Positions 33,681 to 43,654 of a stretch of 64,000 nucleotides of DNA are shown piece after piece. Every line of letters starts with the position of its first letter. The stretch's first letter is position 1. This DNA comes from G963556115 sp963675945 (lineage in GTDB: Bacteria > Planctomycetota > SZUA-567). The notes below the pieces were generated by a model. The model saw only the letters and a program-made list of their open reading frames with translations, was not told where the DNA came from and did not search any database. The stretch spans positions 1,984,001 to 2,048,000 of the forward strand of contig OY780932.1 in the NCBI GenBank assembly GCA_963675945.1, written 5' to 3'. The translations under genes were made by a program, and so were the position numbers.

Positions 33681-34460
33681 TTATAGACTTCTAGCTCTGC
33701 TCCGGTAAAACTTGAGTGCTAGCAGTGCGGCGCCAGCCAGAGCAAGCAAGAGCCACTCCGCAGGCTCTGGAACCGCCCCGGAACCGCCACCGACGGTATT
33801 GAAGGAGATGGTCCAGCTGTCAAAGTAGGAGGAATCATTCAAGTAGTTGTCAAAGACGCTCAGCGTCCACTCTCCGTTGGCTGAGATACTGTCAAAGGCG
33901 GAGAGGAGATTAGTAGTGGCAAAATCGGCAGGATCGCCGAAGAAGCCGGCTGCAACCGGATCCTCTATCGCATACCACGATCTGTGGGCAGCATAGTAAT
34001 CCGCCATCTCATAATCTGATACCTGATAGGAACCGGTATCGGTGTATTTATTCCAGTGATAAGCCTCCCAGGAGGTGTCGGAGTATGCAATCGGACTATC
34101 TGCCTCATCATCAAAGGTGATGTCCACGGTCTTGGTGCGTCCGTATTGACTGCTTCCGCCAGCATTTGAGGCAAGTACGATATTCTGGCCGTTAGAGCCA
34201 GTCAGCACAAAGACCAAGTCGATAAAAGCTTCAGAGGTGAGGCCGTTGATCGTAACATTGAGGTCGGTTATAGTACCGGTAGTACCAGCTACGGATATCG
34301 TATTGCTGACTACATCAGCCGCAGTGCCGCCGCTATATCCGGTATATTCCGGGATCTCGATACTGCTGCCATTATTACTGCTGAAATTGTAGCTTTGAGC
34401 AGAAGCGGATAGCGAAAGAGTAACTGCAAGGAGCAGCAATAATTTTAGTATATTCTGCAT
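33681..34460 (-). CDS. PEP-CTERM surface protein with proprotein-convertase P-like domain
   Basis: A 259-residue exported protein. A signal peptide ('LLLLLAVTLSLSASAQS') leads into a beta-sandwich that resembles the subtilisin/convertase P-domain: 'ITDLNVTINGL', 'DLVFVLTGSNGQNIVLAS' and 'NGEWTLSVFDNYLNDSSYFD'. The C-terminus is a full PEP-CTERM sorting signal: 'VPEPAEW', a hydrophobic stretch, and the basic tail 'YRSRARSL'. It would be processed and anchored or released by the exosortase encoded next door. It has its own intrinsic terminator, so it may be the dedicated substrate of this locus. Confidence 0.9.
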   Translation of the reverse strand: MQNILKLLLLLAVTLSLSASAQSYNFSSNNGSSIEIPEYTGYSGGTAADVVSNTISVAGTTGTITDLNVTINGLTSEAFIDLVFVLTGSNGQNIVLASNAGGSSQYGRTKTVDITFDDEADSPIAYSDTSWEAYHWNKYTDTGSYQVSDYEMADYYAAHRSWYAIEDPVAAGFFGDPADFATTNLLSAFDSISANGEWTLSVFDNYLNDSSYFDSWTISFNTVGGGSGAVPEPAEWLLLALAGAALLALKFYRSRARSL

Positions 34461-34602
34461 CTTAGAATCACCTTATTTAATAGTTAATAATAGAATGAAC
34501 TGATACTAGAATATACGTTTAAAAATACTTTTTTTCAAGTTTATTATTTAATAAATATTAGATAATTATGATGTGTAATTTGATTTTGCTTAAAATGTAA
34601 AA

Positions 34603-36390
34603 TTATTTTGCGATTTTAGGGAATAATGGGGCGGGAAGTTCTCGTGCCAGCGCCAATGCCGCGGACTTTGAGGTGGAGAAGATGCGAATGAGCGCCCACT
34701 CTTGTGGGCGTCCCTGCAGCAGATAATACAGATCTAAGAGAACCAGCATCCCTAGCTCTGTACTCTCTTCCTCCTGCGAGGCGAAGAAATAGAGCAGGTA
34801 TTTCTTCTTGGCACCTTGCGCCAGGTCGACCAAAGTCAGCGCGCGTGGAGGCTGGGACTCAAGGGTAAGCTGTTCTCTGGCGGTGGTCTTCCAGCCCGCA
34901 CCGCTCTGGCAGAACTCTGGCGGGTGGTTCTTGTGGCGGTCGCCGGCGGAGAAGGTTATAAGCAGTTGTACCGTAGCCGGTTGTGCGCCGCTGCCACGGG
35001 CGTGCTCGGTATATTCGCGGTAGATAAGGTTGTTGGCTCCGAAATAGGCTATGTCACTCGGTGACAGCTCCAGGTCTTGCCCTATCCAGCCGCCGGGCAG
35101 ATAGTAGGGAAGGTTCAACTTCTCCTGGAGTTCTTGCTGGGGGTTGCTGGGGGTATGGGCTGTTACTCCTGGGATAAAGAGTAGCAGGGTCAGTGCGCTT
35201 AGGGAGAAGCTCAGGAGCTGGCTGTTGCTTACTTGGCCGGGGTGCGGGAGGGGGGTGAGTGTTTTTTGCTTCTGGCGCAGTGTCTGGCGGATACAGATTG
35301 TGTACAGCAGCAACTGGAGTGCGGTGACGGCGAGAGCAAGCGCGAGGCGGATAGCCTCCGGGGAGAGCGTGAGGGCGTCTGGGCGCAGTTCATCAAGCCG
35401 TAGCAGGATACGCGGGAAACCCAGAAGCGGCACGAGCAGCAGCGGGAGTGTCAGCAGGGTGTTACGCAGGTCGGAGAACTGAAGTGTAAGCGCGCTCAGG
35501 ATCAGGAGTAGGCCAGTGCCGGATAGTGCGGTGACATCGAGGAGTCTGCAGAGCAGGGGGATGAGCAGGCCGCAGCCGAGCAGGATAGTATACAGCTGTC
35601 GGCAGAGCTTGGGACGGGCTTGGGGCAGGTGTAGACGCCGGTAAATCCCGGTCTGGATAAATGCCAGGCAGAGCGGGGCAAAGAAGTAAATTACTCCGTA
35701 TTCATTGGAGTGGCTCCAGACCTTGGGGTGCCAGCTTGTCAGTAGGTCGTGGATAAAGGGGGCGAAGATGAGCCCCAGTACGGGTAGGCTCAGTATCAGC
35801 TGGATATAGGCTCCGGCGTTGGAGGTGGAAGTCTGTTGCTGCGCGTGCCGGTGGTGGCGGTTGAGCCGGCTTAGAGCGCGGCAGAGGCCGAGATAGGCGG
35901 CGAAGCAGAGGCAGAAGCTGGCAATACCGATAGCGCTGTGGAGGGTTCCTTCTGCTACTACCTGACCGCTCCAGATAGCCAGTAGTACCAGGGTGGCTAC
36001 TCTGATGCCGTTGAAAATGAGTGCCAGTAAGGCCGCTCCAAGCAGGGCGGCGAGGCGTTGATAGAACCGGAGCCCCTGCCAGGCAGTACTCAGAATTATT
36101 GCGGCGCCGAGCATGACCTTGAGCGTGGTCGAACCACTGCAGGCGCCGATAACCTCAAAGGACATGTCGGTAGTAAAGAGGACGGTGCCTTGGCGGCTGA
36201 TCTCGACCGCCTGTCCCGGGATCAGCGCCAGCAGGTTTTCCGCAATGACGGCTGAGAGCTGGCGCAGGTTGGTGGCGATAGCGCTGTCGAGGTAGAAGGT
36301 ATAGAGTACCCAGAAGAATCCTGCCAGAATGAGCCCGCGCCAGAGGGGGGGACGGGTATTATCCGGCGTTTTCGCCTGCTCTGTCTTCAT
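34603..36390 (-). CDS. Exosortase with fused EpsI-type C-terminal domain
   Basis: A 595-residue polytopic membrane protein. The exosortase catalytic residues are visible: Cys84 in 'GACSGSTTLK', Arg130 in 'FNGIRVATL' and His151 in 'TLHSAIGIA'. After more membrane helices the last ~180 residues form an EpsI-like domain with 'HPPEFCQSGAGW'. Exosortases are membrane transpeptidases that cleave PEP-CTERM signals. The middle part is longer than in minimal exosortases and adds several helices. AAGGA precedes the start. It lies between a large TPR protein gene and a PEP-CTERM substrate gene on one strand. Confidence 0.92.
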   Translation of the reverse strand: MKTEQAKTPDNTRPPLWRGLILAGFFWVLYTFYLDSAIATNLRQLSAVIAENLLALIPGQAVEISRQGTVLFTTDMSFEVIGACSGSTTLKVMLGAAIILSTAWQGLRFYQRLAALLGAALLALIFNGIRVATLVLLAIWSGQVVAEGTLHSAIGIASFCLCFAAYLGLCRALSRLNRHHRHAQQQTSTSNAGAYIQLILSLPVLGLIFAPFIHDLLTSWHPKVWSHSNEYGVIYFFAPLCLAFIQTGIYRRLHLPQARPKLCRQLYTILLGCGLLIPLLCRLLDVTALSGTGLLLILSALTLQFSDLRNTLLTLPLLLVPLLGFPRILLRLDELRPDALTLSPEAIRLALALAVTALQLLLYTICIRQTLRQKQKTLTPLPHPGQVSNSQLLSFSLSALTLLLFIPGVTAHTPSNPQQELQEKLNLPYYLPGGWIGQDLELSPSDIAYFGANNLIYREYTEHARGSGAQPATVQLLITFSAGDRHKNHPPEFCQSGAGWKTTAREQLTLESQPPRALTLVDLAQGAKKKYLLYFFASQEEESTELGMLVLLDLYYLLQGRPQEWALIRIFSTSKSAALALARELPAPLFPKIAK

Positions 36391-36481
36391 CGCTATCCTT
36401 TGCTTTCTGCTGAATCATTCTGCGGCTGCCGGTTCAAACCCCAGAGGGCACTCGCTATGAGCAGGTGAACTGGGCGGCACG

Positions 36482-39400
36482 TTATTCTTCCTGTTGTCCC
36501 TTCTCCGGAGCTGCCGGTGGAGTTGTGGGGCTGGGAGTAGCGCTGTTCGCCTCTGTTACCGGTTTCGGCAGCGGTCTGGTTGGGTCAGGCTCGGTACTTC
36601 TTGTACGTTTATGGGCGTTTTGAGCGTCACGCAGCAAGCTCTGCAGCTTGGGATCGAGGCGGAAATCCTTCGGGTACTTCTCGGCTAGTTCCAGAGTGTG
36701 GCTCCAGTCGCCCACATAGTTATCGATCATGGCTGCAGTATTGACCGCGATACTGTCGCCGTGCAGCGCTTGTGGCAGATTCTCGGCGATACCCCGGAGG
36801 GTCTGGCGGATCTGCGGCGTGAGCGGCTGCCGGGTGAGCACCAGGGCGTTGGCGTAGTTATTCTGAATGAACGGATTCTGCGGCTCCAAGAGGTAGGCCT
36901 GGCGGTAAGCAGCATAGGCGACAGCAGGCGCTTTGAGTTCTTCGGCCATAACCCCGAAGCTGAAGAGTTCATTTACCGCGAGCTCTTGCGTTTCCAGTTC
37001 CTGGATAACCTCTGCTTCTCTACCGAGCAGGAGTTCGGCCTGAAGTTGGAGTACCCTGGCGGCGGGCTGGGACTCAAGCTGTTCTAGAATCTGCAACGCT
37101 TCAGTAAAGAGATCGCTACTCTTTTTGCCGAGGAGGAACTCGCTGGTAGCGGTATCCTGTTGGCTTCTGGCCTTGGCCTCGGTAATGGTCTCAATGGCAC
37201 CACTGAGCGCGCCGGTATAGTGAATGTCTGCAGTGAGGGCGGTAATCTCGGCGTCGAGTTCGGCCTCGGCATTTTCTGTCTCCGCTGGGGGGGCGGCGGC
37301 TGGGGAGGTCGGAGCGGGGGCAGTGTTCTGTAGTTCTTTGCCGAGTTCAATGAGTGCTACCGCTTTCTGTAACAGGATCAGGGTTGAGGCGCCGTTGAGC
37401 TCGATAGTTTTGTCGGCTGCTTTGAGCGCCTTGACATACTCCTTCTCGGCGTTATAGGCGCAGGGAAGGATCTCCAGTGCTATGCGGTTATCGGGTGAGA
37501 TGCCGAGGAGTTTGATGGCTAGATTGGCTGCATCGGCAGCCATCCCTCTGGCCAGCAGGAGCTGTGCCAGCAAGGTATTGGCGCGAATATTATTCGGGTT
37601 CTGATCGAGTACCTTCTCTACCTGGTTCTGCGCTTGCCCGAGCTTGCCCTGGGCATTGAGGATCAGGGCAAGATTCAGCAGCAGTTCGGGATTTCCCGGC
37701 TCGAGGTTGAGGAGGGACTGGAGTTCGACTCCGGCTTTCTCCAGTTGGCCGTCCTTTGCCAGCGCCTGCGCGTAGAGTTTTCTACCTGCTACCGGGAGCG
37801 TCTCAACGCTGGAGAGAAGTTTGATGGCCGCAGCGGTATCACCTTGGTTCAGCAGGATCTCGGCTTTGAGTATCTGGGTCTGGGGCTGGGTCTGGTCGGC
37901 CTCGGCGAGGGTGGTTAGAGCGGCGGTAAAATCTTTGGCTTGCAGCTCTAGTCGGGCTTTATCCAGCCGGGCGTTGGCACGGAGTTCCACAGGTGCGGCG
38001 GAGTGGAGCAGCTTGTCCAGTTCGGCGCAGGCGGCTGCGGATTTGCCTTGAGCTTGGAGTATCGCGGCCGCGAGCAGGAAGAAGGAAGGTCGTGAGCCGC
38101 TGTACTCCTGAATTCGACTTAGAATCAGCGCTATGGCTTGCTGATCGCCCAGTTCCAGAGATATGCGCGCCAGATCGCGGAGTGAATTGTCGGTAATGTA
38201 GCCGCGCCGGAAGAGGCTTATCAAGATGTCTTTCGCCTGCTCCAACTCACCGCTGCCGATCAGAGTCTGGCAGAGCATATACTGTACCAGCGGGCTGCGG
38301 GCGATGATGATATTGCTGTTGCTGAGGCGGTCGAAGCTGAGCCGGGCGCTGTTGAAGTCGCCGCTCTTGGCCAGGGCGTCGGCGATGTCTAATTGTATAA
38401 GATCATTTTCGTTGAGGAGTTCACCAGCGATGTTGAGGTCTTCCCGAGCCTTTTCCCGGTCGGGGTTGGAACTCAGGGTGTTGAGCAGGTACTCGCCAAA
38501 GTAGCGCTCACCCTCCAGCCAGCGGCGTGAGCCCGCGGCCAGTTGCAGTAAGTTTGCTATTCCGTCGCGATTCTGCGCGGCGGTGTCGAGCATCATTAGA
38601 ATTACCCGGGCGCGATGGGTGTTGCGGCTGTAATCTGGCTGTTTGAGGCACTGAGGGAAGGCGGCGACCAGTACGGCTGCGTTGCGCTGGAAGTTCTCGC
38701 TAGCGCTGAGGTCGGCAGTGGCGCTGTCCTTGAAGGGGATCGGGGTGTCGCCGGTAGTAGGTACAAGTTCCGGGGTGTACCAGTCTCGCTGTTGGCAGAA
38801 GTGGTTCAAGGCGTTGACCGCCAGGGCAGTGAATTCGGCGTCGGCGAAGCGGTCGGCATTTTTATTGTTCACCGCTTGGGAGAGGTTGGGGGTTGTCGTT
38901 TGACCGAGTAAGGCGCCAAGCTTGGTGTCTGCCTGGAGCTCTTCTCTGAAGATCTGCGCGGAAGCGATATCGGCGCTGGTGAAGAGCTTGGGGATGCTTA
39001 TGCGCTTGAGCACCGCGGCAGCGCGGTCATTCTGAGCGTAGAGGAAGAGATTCTTGCCGTAGGAGAGCCTGACCGCGGCGGTGTCAAGCCCGTTCTTCTC
39101 GGCTTCGCTGAATAATTGCTGCGCCTCTTCCAGCTTGTCCAGCGCAAAGTACAACTCGCCGAGGAGGGTGTAGCCGGCCGGGGTAAGCCGACTCTCTTGA
39201 CGTATGGCCTCAAGGGTGGTCAGCGCGCGCTCCGGCTGCTTGAGACTGAGCAAAATCTCAGCATATCGTTCGGCATAACTGCTGCGGGGATACTTCGTTA
39301 CCAGTTGCTCAAGCAGAGCTGCAGCGGCGTTCAGATCTTCGCGTTGGTACTCCAGCAGGGCACTCAGCTCCAGCCGTACCTCCTCTTCCTCAAGTTCTGC

Positions 39401-39778
39401 CACCAGTTGCCGGAAGTACTTGCTCCGTTCCAGTCGGGGCAGGGGGGAGGTGGTGATCAGATTCAGCAGTACCTCAGGTTCTTTCTTCTTGTCTGTCCAG
39501 GCTTGCTGGTAATAGGAATAGGCTAGATCCTTTTTGCCGAGTTTTTTGGCTGCTTCACCCGCCCAGTAATTGAACTCGGCATTCTCCGGCACTCGCTCGG
39601 CGGCGGCTGCGAGCAGTTTTAGAGCGTCACTGTCGTCGTTATTCTCCAGAGCTTTGCGTCCGCGCCAGAATAATTCGGTGCTGCGAGTGAATTTATTTCT
39701 GGATTCATACTTCAGCCAGCCGAAGACGCCAAGGGCAACCAGGATTATAGCCAGACCGATCAGTAATAACTTTTTCAT
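36482..39778 (-). CDS. Large TPR protein of the exosortase locus
   Basis: A ~1098-residue protein beginning with an N-terminal membrane anchor ('LLLIGLAIILVALGVFGWL') followed almost throughout by tetratricopeptide repeats (for example 'PENAEFNYWAGEAAKKLGKK' and 'PGNPELLLNLALILNAQGKL'). The C-terminus is Pro/Thr-rich and low-complexity. It resembles the PrsT-type TPR proteins of PEP-CTERM/exopolysaccharide loci, though it has no lipobox. AAGGAAGAG before the ATG at 39778 fixes the start; the longer frame from 39862 has no support. It is probably the first gene of the exosortase transcription unit. Confidence 0.85.
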   Translation of the reverse strand: MKKLLLIGLAIILVALGVFGWLKYESRNKFTRSTELFWRGRKALENNDDSDALKLLAAAAERVPENAEFNYWAGEAAKKLGKKDLAYSYYQQAWTDKKKEPEVLLNLITTSPLPRLERSKYFRQLVAELEEEEVRLELSALLEYQREDLNAAAALLEQLVTKYPRSSYAERYAEILLSLKQPERALTTLEAIRQESRLTPAGYTLLGELYFALDKLEEAQQLFSEAEKNGLDTAAVRLSYGKNLFLYAQNDRAAAVLKRISIPKLFTSADIASAQIFREELQADTKLGALLGQTTTPNLSQAVNNKNADRFADAEFTALAVNALNHFCQQRDWYTPELVPTTGDTPIPFKDSATADLSASENFQRNAAVLVAAFPQCLKQPDYSRNTHRARVILMMLDTAAQNRDGIANLLQLAAGSRRWLEGERYFGEYLLNTLSSNPDREKAREDLNIAGELLNENDLIQLDIADALAKSGDFNSARLSFDRLSNSNIIIARSPLVQYMLCQTLIGSGELEQAKDILISLFRRGYITDNSLRDLARISLELGDQQAIALILSRIQEYSGSRPSFFLLAAAILQAQGKSAAACAELDKLLHSAAPVELRANARLDKARLELQAKDFTAALTTLAEADQTQPQTQILKAEILLNQGDTAAAIKLLSSVETLPVAGRKLYAQALAKDGQLEKAGVELQSLLNLEPGNPELLLNLALILNAQGKLGQAQNQVEKVLDQNPNNIRANTLLAQLLLARGMAADAANLAIKLLGISPDNRIALEILPCAYNAEKEYVKALKAADKTIELNGASTLILLQKAVALIELGKELQNTAPAPTSPAAAPPAETENAEAELDAEITALTADIHYTGALSGAIETITEAKARSQQDTATSEFLLGKKSSDLFTEALQILEQLESQPAARVLQLQAELLLGREAEVIQELETQELAVNELFSFGVMAEELKAPAVAYAAYRQAYLLEPQNPFIQNNYANALVLTRQPLTPQIRQTLRGIAENLPQALHGDSIAVNTAAMIDNYVGDWSHTLELAEKYPKDFRLDPKLQSLLRDAQNAHKRTRSTEPDPTRPLPKPVTEANSATPSPTTPPAAPEKGQQEE

Positions 39779-40228
39779 ATGCTCTTCCTTTCCCGGAGTA
39801 GCCGTTTTATCGATAATTTCAGACTCAGACCGGATCTGCCAGTATCCGCAGGCAGGCCCCACTCAGGCGTAGGTTTGCAGGCTGCGTTGAGGGTGAGCGC
39901 GATGAGCCAGCGAGTATTACCGTCGTCGCTTCCCGCAGCCGTCGTCCGCGTTGGTACGTTTGCTACCGCACGACTTGGGTATTCTGCTGTCTATACACGT
40001 TGCAACAATCCAGTTGTTTTGATTGAATTATAGTGATATTAACCGCCAAGGAAATTTTTTTATGAAAAAAAAATATACTCTGGGACGAGTTATTTACGCT
40101 CAAACGAGGTGCCCGGGATATCAATGCTTGCAATGACCGGGTTATTACATAATATATTATTATATATTTTATGAGCGAATCTGCGTTGCTCAAACCAAGA
40201 TACCGTATACTCAAGGGTCAGATCAACT
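39779..40228. other. Divergent promoter region between the TPR gene and murJ
   Basis: 450 bases without a gene. The right half is very AT-rich (around 40140-40175) and contains a TGAGC...GCTCA dyad at 40171-40191 just before murJ. Promoters for both directions are expected, but none is clear-cut. Confidence 0.5.
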
Positions 40229-42019
40229 ATGGATAATAATACGGAAAAAAAATACCCGTCAATTCTGCGTTCAACAATTGTAATGTCGGTAATCACTATG
40301 CTCAGCCGGGTGCTGGGTATGTTCAGAGATATCGGTTTGGTACTCTTCTTTGGCTCAATGGCCTGGTTGCTCGACGCCTTTTACTTTGCTTTTACGATAC
40401 CCAATCTCTTTCGAAAGTTGCTTGGGGAAGGGGCGCTCGCCGGCGCTTTTCTGCCGGAGTTTGTCCATGCGCGGGAGAAGAACGCGGATAGCTCCAAGCT
40501 CGCCAGTTCGGTGCTGACCCTGTTACTCCTCGTTACCGGGTCTATTGCTGTGGTGGGGAGTCTCGCCTGTTATCTGATAGGGAGTAACTTGATCGCTGAT
40601 ATCAAGGTGCAGACCGTTCTGCTGCTCTTGGCGATCATGCTGCCGTTTGTGGTGCTGATCTGTGTCTCGGCGCTGTTGGGGGCGATACTCCAGAGTTTTA
40701 GAGCGTTTGCCATTCCGGCGGCGATGTCGATAATCCTCAACGTTATGATCCTTGTCGGGCTCGGGTATATCGCCTGTATCTACTGGCCGGCTACGCCGCA
40801 GCTCAGTTTTTTGCAGAAGCTTCAGGCAGTGCCGGCGGTGATGCTGCGCAGCGGTGAGTTTGTCGCGGCGATCAAGTATATTGCTGTGGCGGTGCTCCTG
40901 GCGGGTGGGCTCCAATTGCTGGTACAATATCCTTTGATCCGCGCTAAAGGGGTCAAGCTCGGACTGCACTGGGACTTTTCCAGCCCACGCCTCAAGAGCA
41001 TCCTGCTCAATATGGCACCGACCGCTCTAGGACTGGGAATAGTCCAGTTTAATGTTCTTATCGACAACTTTATCGCCTATTGGCTCTCGCTGAAGACGGT
41101 AGACGGGGTGGCTCTCTATGAAGGGGCGACCTCATATCTCTTCCTCGGCAATCGTCTGATGCAGCTGCCGCTGGGTATCTTCGCCATCGCCGTGGCGACA
41201 GCTTCATTCCCGGCACTTTCGACCCTGGCGGCCAAGGATGAGGCCAGAGGCTTTATCGCTACGCTCTTCTCTTCGCTCAAGATGCTCCTCTTTATTATGA
41301 TTCCGGCCGCCTGCGGGATGATAACCCTGGCGCCGGATATCGTCCGTCTGCTCTATCAGACCCCGGATCTGGAGTTTAGTGATGTGGCGGTCTACCGCAC
41401 GGCGGCGGTACTGGTATGCCTCTCGCTGGGGCTGGTCTTCTTCAGCATGCAGCAGTTGCTGGTGCGTGCGTTCTATTCCCTCAAGGATTTTAAGACCCCG
41501 GTCAAGATTGCGCTTGCTATGGCTGGGTTGAACCTGGTACTAAATCTTTTGCTCATTCATGCGCCGGATCTCTACCGTTATTACTTCGGGGTGACTACTC
41601 CGGGGATGCTCCGGGGAGAGTTCTTCGGTAGCGACATGGACAGTCTGGCACTTGGAGAGGCGGGGCTGGCGCTCGCTACAAGCATAACTGCGGTTATCAA
41701 TGTGATTCTGCTCTATAAGAAGCTGCAGCAGAAGATCGGCGGGATCGATAAGGGTAAGCTCTGGAATGAGAAGGCTACGGCGTTCTTCTCAACCTTCGGC
41801 AAGAGTATTATTGCTGCGGCGTGTATGTCGTTAATTGTCTACAAGGTCAAAGAGAGTATGCCGTATGGCCCGGAGTTTATCTACCGCTTGGAGAATGTGC
41901 TGCTGCCGATAATTGCGGCGATCTTCTTCTATCCGATGATCAGCGCTATCTTTGTCCCCAAGGAGTATGAGGCATTTATGAACCGCTTACGCGCCAAAAA
42001 GAAAAAGAGTACCGATTAA
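40229..42019 (+). CDS. murJ: Lipid II flippase MurJ
   Basis: A 596-residue MviN/MurJ-family protein with about 14 membrane helices. The opening 'TMLSRVLGMFRDIGLVLFFG' and the following 'RKLLGEGALAGAFLPEF' are diagnostic of the family, with Arg and Glu residues needed for lipid II flipping. It should move lipid-linked peptidoglycan precursor across the inner membrane. The length is slightly above the usual ~520 because of inserts near residues 190 and 440. It is monocistronic, with a hairpin overlapping its stop codon. Confidence 0.95.
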   Translation: MDNNTEKKYPSILRSTIVMSVITMLSRVLGMFRDIGLVLFFGSMAWLLDAFYFAFTIPNLFRKLLGEGALAGAFLPEFVHAREKNADSSKLASSVLTLLLLVTGSIAVVGSLACYLIGSNLIADIKVQTVLLLLAIMLPFVVLICVSALLGAILQSFRAFAIPAAMSIILNVMILVGLGYIACIYWPATPQLSFLQKLQAVPAVMLRSGEFVAAIKYIAVAVLLAGGLQLLVQYPLIRAKGVKLGLHWDFSSPRLKSILLNMAPTALGLGIVQFNVLIDNFIAYWLSLKTVDGVALYEGATSYLFLGNRLMQLPLGIFAIAVATASFPALSTLAAKDEARGFIATLFSSLKMLLFIMIPAACGMITLAPDIVRLLYQTPDLEFSDVAVYRTAAVLVCLSLGLVFFSMQQLLVRAFYSLKDFKTPVKIALAMAGLNLVLNLLLIHAPDLYRYYFGVTTPGMLRGEFFGSDMDSLALGEAGLALATSITAVINVILLYKKLQQKIGGIDKGKLWNEKATAFFSTFGKSIIAAACMSLIVYKVKESMPYGPEFIYRLENVLLPIIAAIFFYPMISAIFVPKEYEAFMNRLRAKKKKSTD

Positions 42020-42029
42020 CTCGGTACTC
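42007..42029 (+). terminator. Hairpin over the murJ stop codon
   Basis: GAGTACCG / CGGTACTC with the loop ATTAACT includes the stop codon. No T-run follows, so it may protect the 3' end rather than terminate. Confidence 0.4.
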
Positions 42030-42717
42030 CAGAGGGAATGAGGAACATATAGGATTCTAGAACTCTTTATGTGTGGGTATCCTTTTGGGTCGCCGATTTC
42101 TGTTGTGTAACTGCTTCGGCAAGAATACTCTATGTGTTGTGTTTGTTGTTGTGTTTGTTTGTGTGTGTTGTGTTGTGTTTGTTTGTTTTGTCGAGCCCGT
42201 AACGAATCCTATATGTTATGAAGCCTTTTACATCTCCTGTTCAATAATCTATGAAAACTCTTTTTGTTAGTAAAACGTTAAAATACTAACTTTAACTTTA
42301 TAATCGATAAAAGAATATCTTTAATCTTGTGACGTCTTAGATTTTATTGGATAATTCTATTTTGTCAAGTAGATATTTTTATATTTATTTGTTTAATGAT
42401 GGTTAGGATGGGTTTGTTGTTAGTGTAAGTGTTTATTTATAAATTGTTTGGGTTTTTATGTGGTTTTGTGGAGTAGGGTTAAAAAATATATTTTTTTGCC
42501 TTGGTGGTGTGACATAACTGTAAATTAATTATAAATAGTACTGCTGGCAGCGGGAATATAGAGTGGCTGAAAGGCAGTAGTTGATTTGCGAATAGTTAGG
42601 GATATATACCGCAATGTAATATGCGACTTATTGCAGGGTGGGTGGTGAGGTAGGTTGTGTATGGGTTGACGGGGAGGGGCGGATCGTCAGGACATATTGA
42701 AAGCGGGGAAGTAGAGA
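42030..42717. other. Long spacer with G/T-only tract
   Basis: No supported gene between murJ and rpsI. Positions 42133-42191 contain only G and T on this strand (59 bases of GTT/GTTT/GT units). AT-rich text follows to about 42540. Confidence 0.7.
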
Positions 42718-42748
42718 GAAGAGGGCAGTGCCGTGCACCGCCCTCTTC
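42718..42748 (-). terminator. Terminator of the rplM-rpsI operon
   Basis: GAAGAGGGC / GCCCTCTTC with a 13-base loop lies 55 bases after the rpsI stop. Minus-strand text after it is pyrimidine-rich (TCTCTACTTCC). Confidence 0.6.
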
Positions 42749-42802
42749 TTCGTTCTGGGTATTTTTTGAATACATGTTCTGTGGCTTGGAGTTCTCCCCG
42801 GT

Positions 42803-43201
42803 TTAACGCTTGGAGAACTGGAAGCTCTTTCTCGCACCTGGTTTTCCTGGCTTCTTACGTTCGACCATACGTGAGTCACGTGAGAGGAAGCCGTAGTCAC
42901 GCAGGAGTGGTTCCTTCTCAGGTTCGGCTTTGAGCAGAGCTCTGCCCAGACCCATCATGATTGCCCCGGCCTGACCGGTAGTACCGCCACCACGGACGCT
43001 GACAAAGACATCGTAGTCCTTCTCGACCTCTAGAACCTTGAGTGGTCCCATGATCGCCGCTTTCTGGCGGGGAGTTGTGAAGTACTCGGTACTCTTCTTG
43101 CCGTTGATGATGAATTCGCCGCTGCCCTTGCGGATACGTACGCGCGCTACCGATGCCTTACGTCTGCCTGTACCCCATTCGTAACCATTATTATCAGCCA
43201 T
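42803..43201 (-). CDS. rpsI: Ribosomal protein uS9
   Basis: A 132-residue small-subunit protein. Characteristic features are 'GTGRRKASVARVRIRKGSG', 'GGGTTGQAGAIMMGLGRALL', and the basic end 'PGARKSFQFSKR', whose final Lys-Arg reaches the P-site tRNA. It follows rplM by three bases, the standard bacterial order. Confidence 0.97.
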   Translation of the reverse strand: MADNNGYEWGTGRRKASVARVRIRKGSGEFIINGKKSTEYFTTPRQKAAIMGPLKVLEVEKDYDVFVSVRGGGTTGQAGAIMMGLGRALLKAEPEKEPLLRDYGFLSRDSRMVERKKPGKPGARKSFQFSKR

Positions 43202-43204
43202 TGT

Positions 43205-43654
43205 TTATTTCCTTCCTGCGTTAATCTTGAGTGATTTTGGATTCTGAGCGGCGTGTGGGTGCTCTGTACCTTCATAGATCTTGAGCTTGCTCAGCATTTT
43301 TCTGCCCAGCTTGGTCTTTGGCAGCATTCTGCGCACAGCATTACGTAGAATACGATCCGGGTGCTCTTCCTGCATCTCTGCCATCTTTACTTCCTTGAGA
43401 CCGCCAATCCAACCGGTGTGGTATCTAAAGACGTTGTCACGCATCTTGTTGCCGGTAAGAATCATCTTCTCGCAGTTTGTAATAATAACGTAATCACCAG
43501 TATCGATATACGGTGTGTAAATTGCCTTGTTCTTGCCCATAAGGATAGTTGCAATCTCTGAAGCCAGACGGCCGACCACCATGTTGGTGGCATCTGCCAG
43601 ATACCATTCAGGTTTGAATTCTGACGGCTTGGCAAAGGTTGTTTGTCTCATCAT
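43205..43654 (-). CDS. rplM: Ribosomal protein uL13
   Basis: A 149-residue large-subunit protein, identified by 'WYLADATNMVVGRLASEIA', 'GDYVIITNCEKMILTG' and 'VRRMLPKTKLGRKMLSKL'. It is the first gene of the rplM-rpsI operon. A start at the second Met is equally possible. Confidence 0.97.
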   Translation of the reverse strand: MMRQTTFAKPSEFKPEWYLADATNMVVGRLASEIATILMGKNKAIYTPYIDTGDYVIITNCEKMILTGNKMRDNVFRYHTGWIGGLKEVKMAEMQEEHPDRILRNAVRRMLPKTKLGRKMLSKLKIYEGTEHPHAAQNPKSLKINAGRK

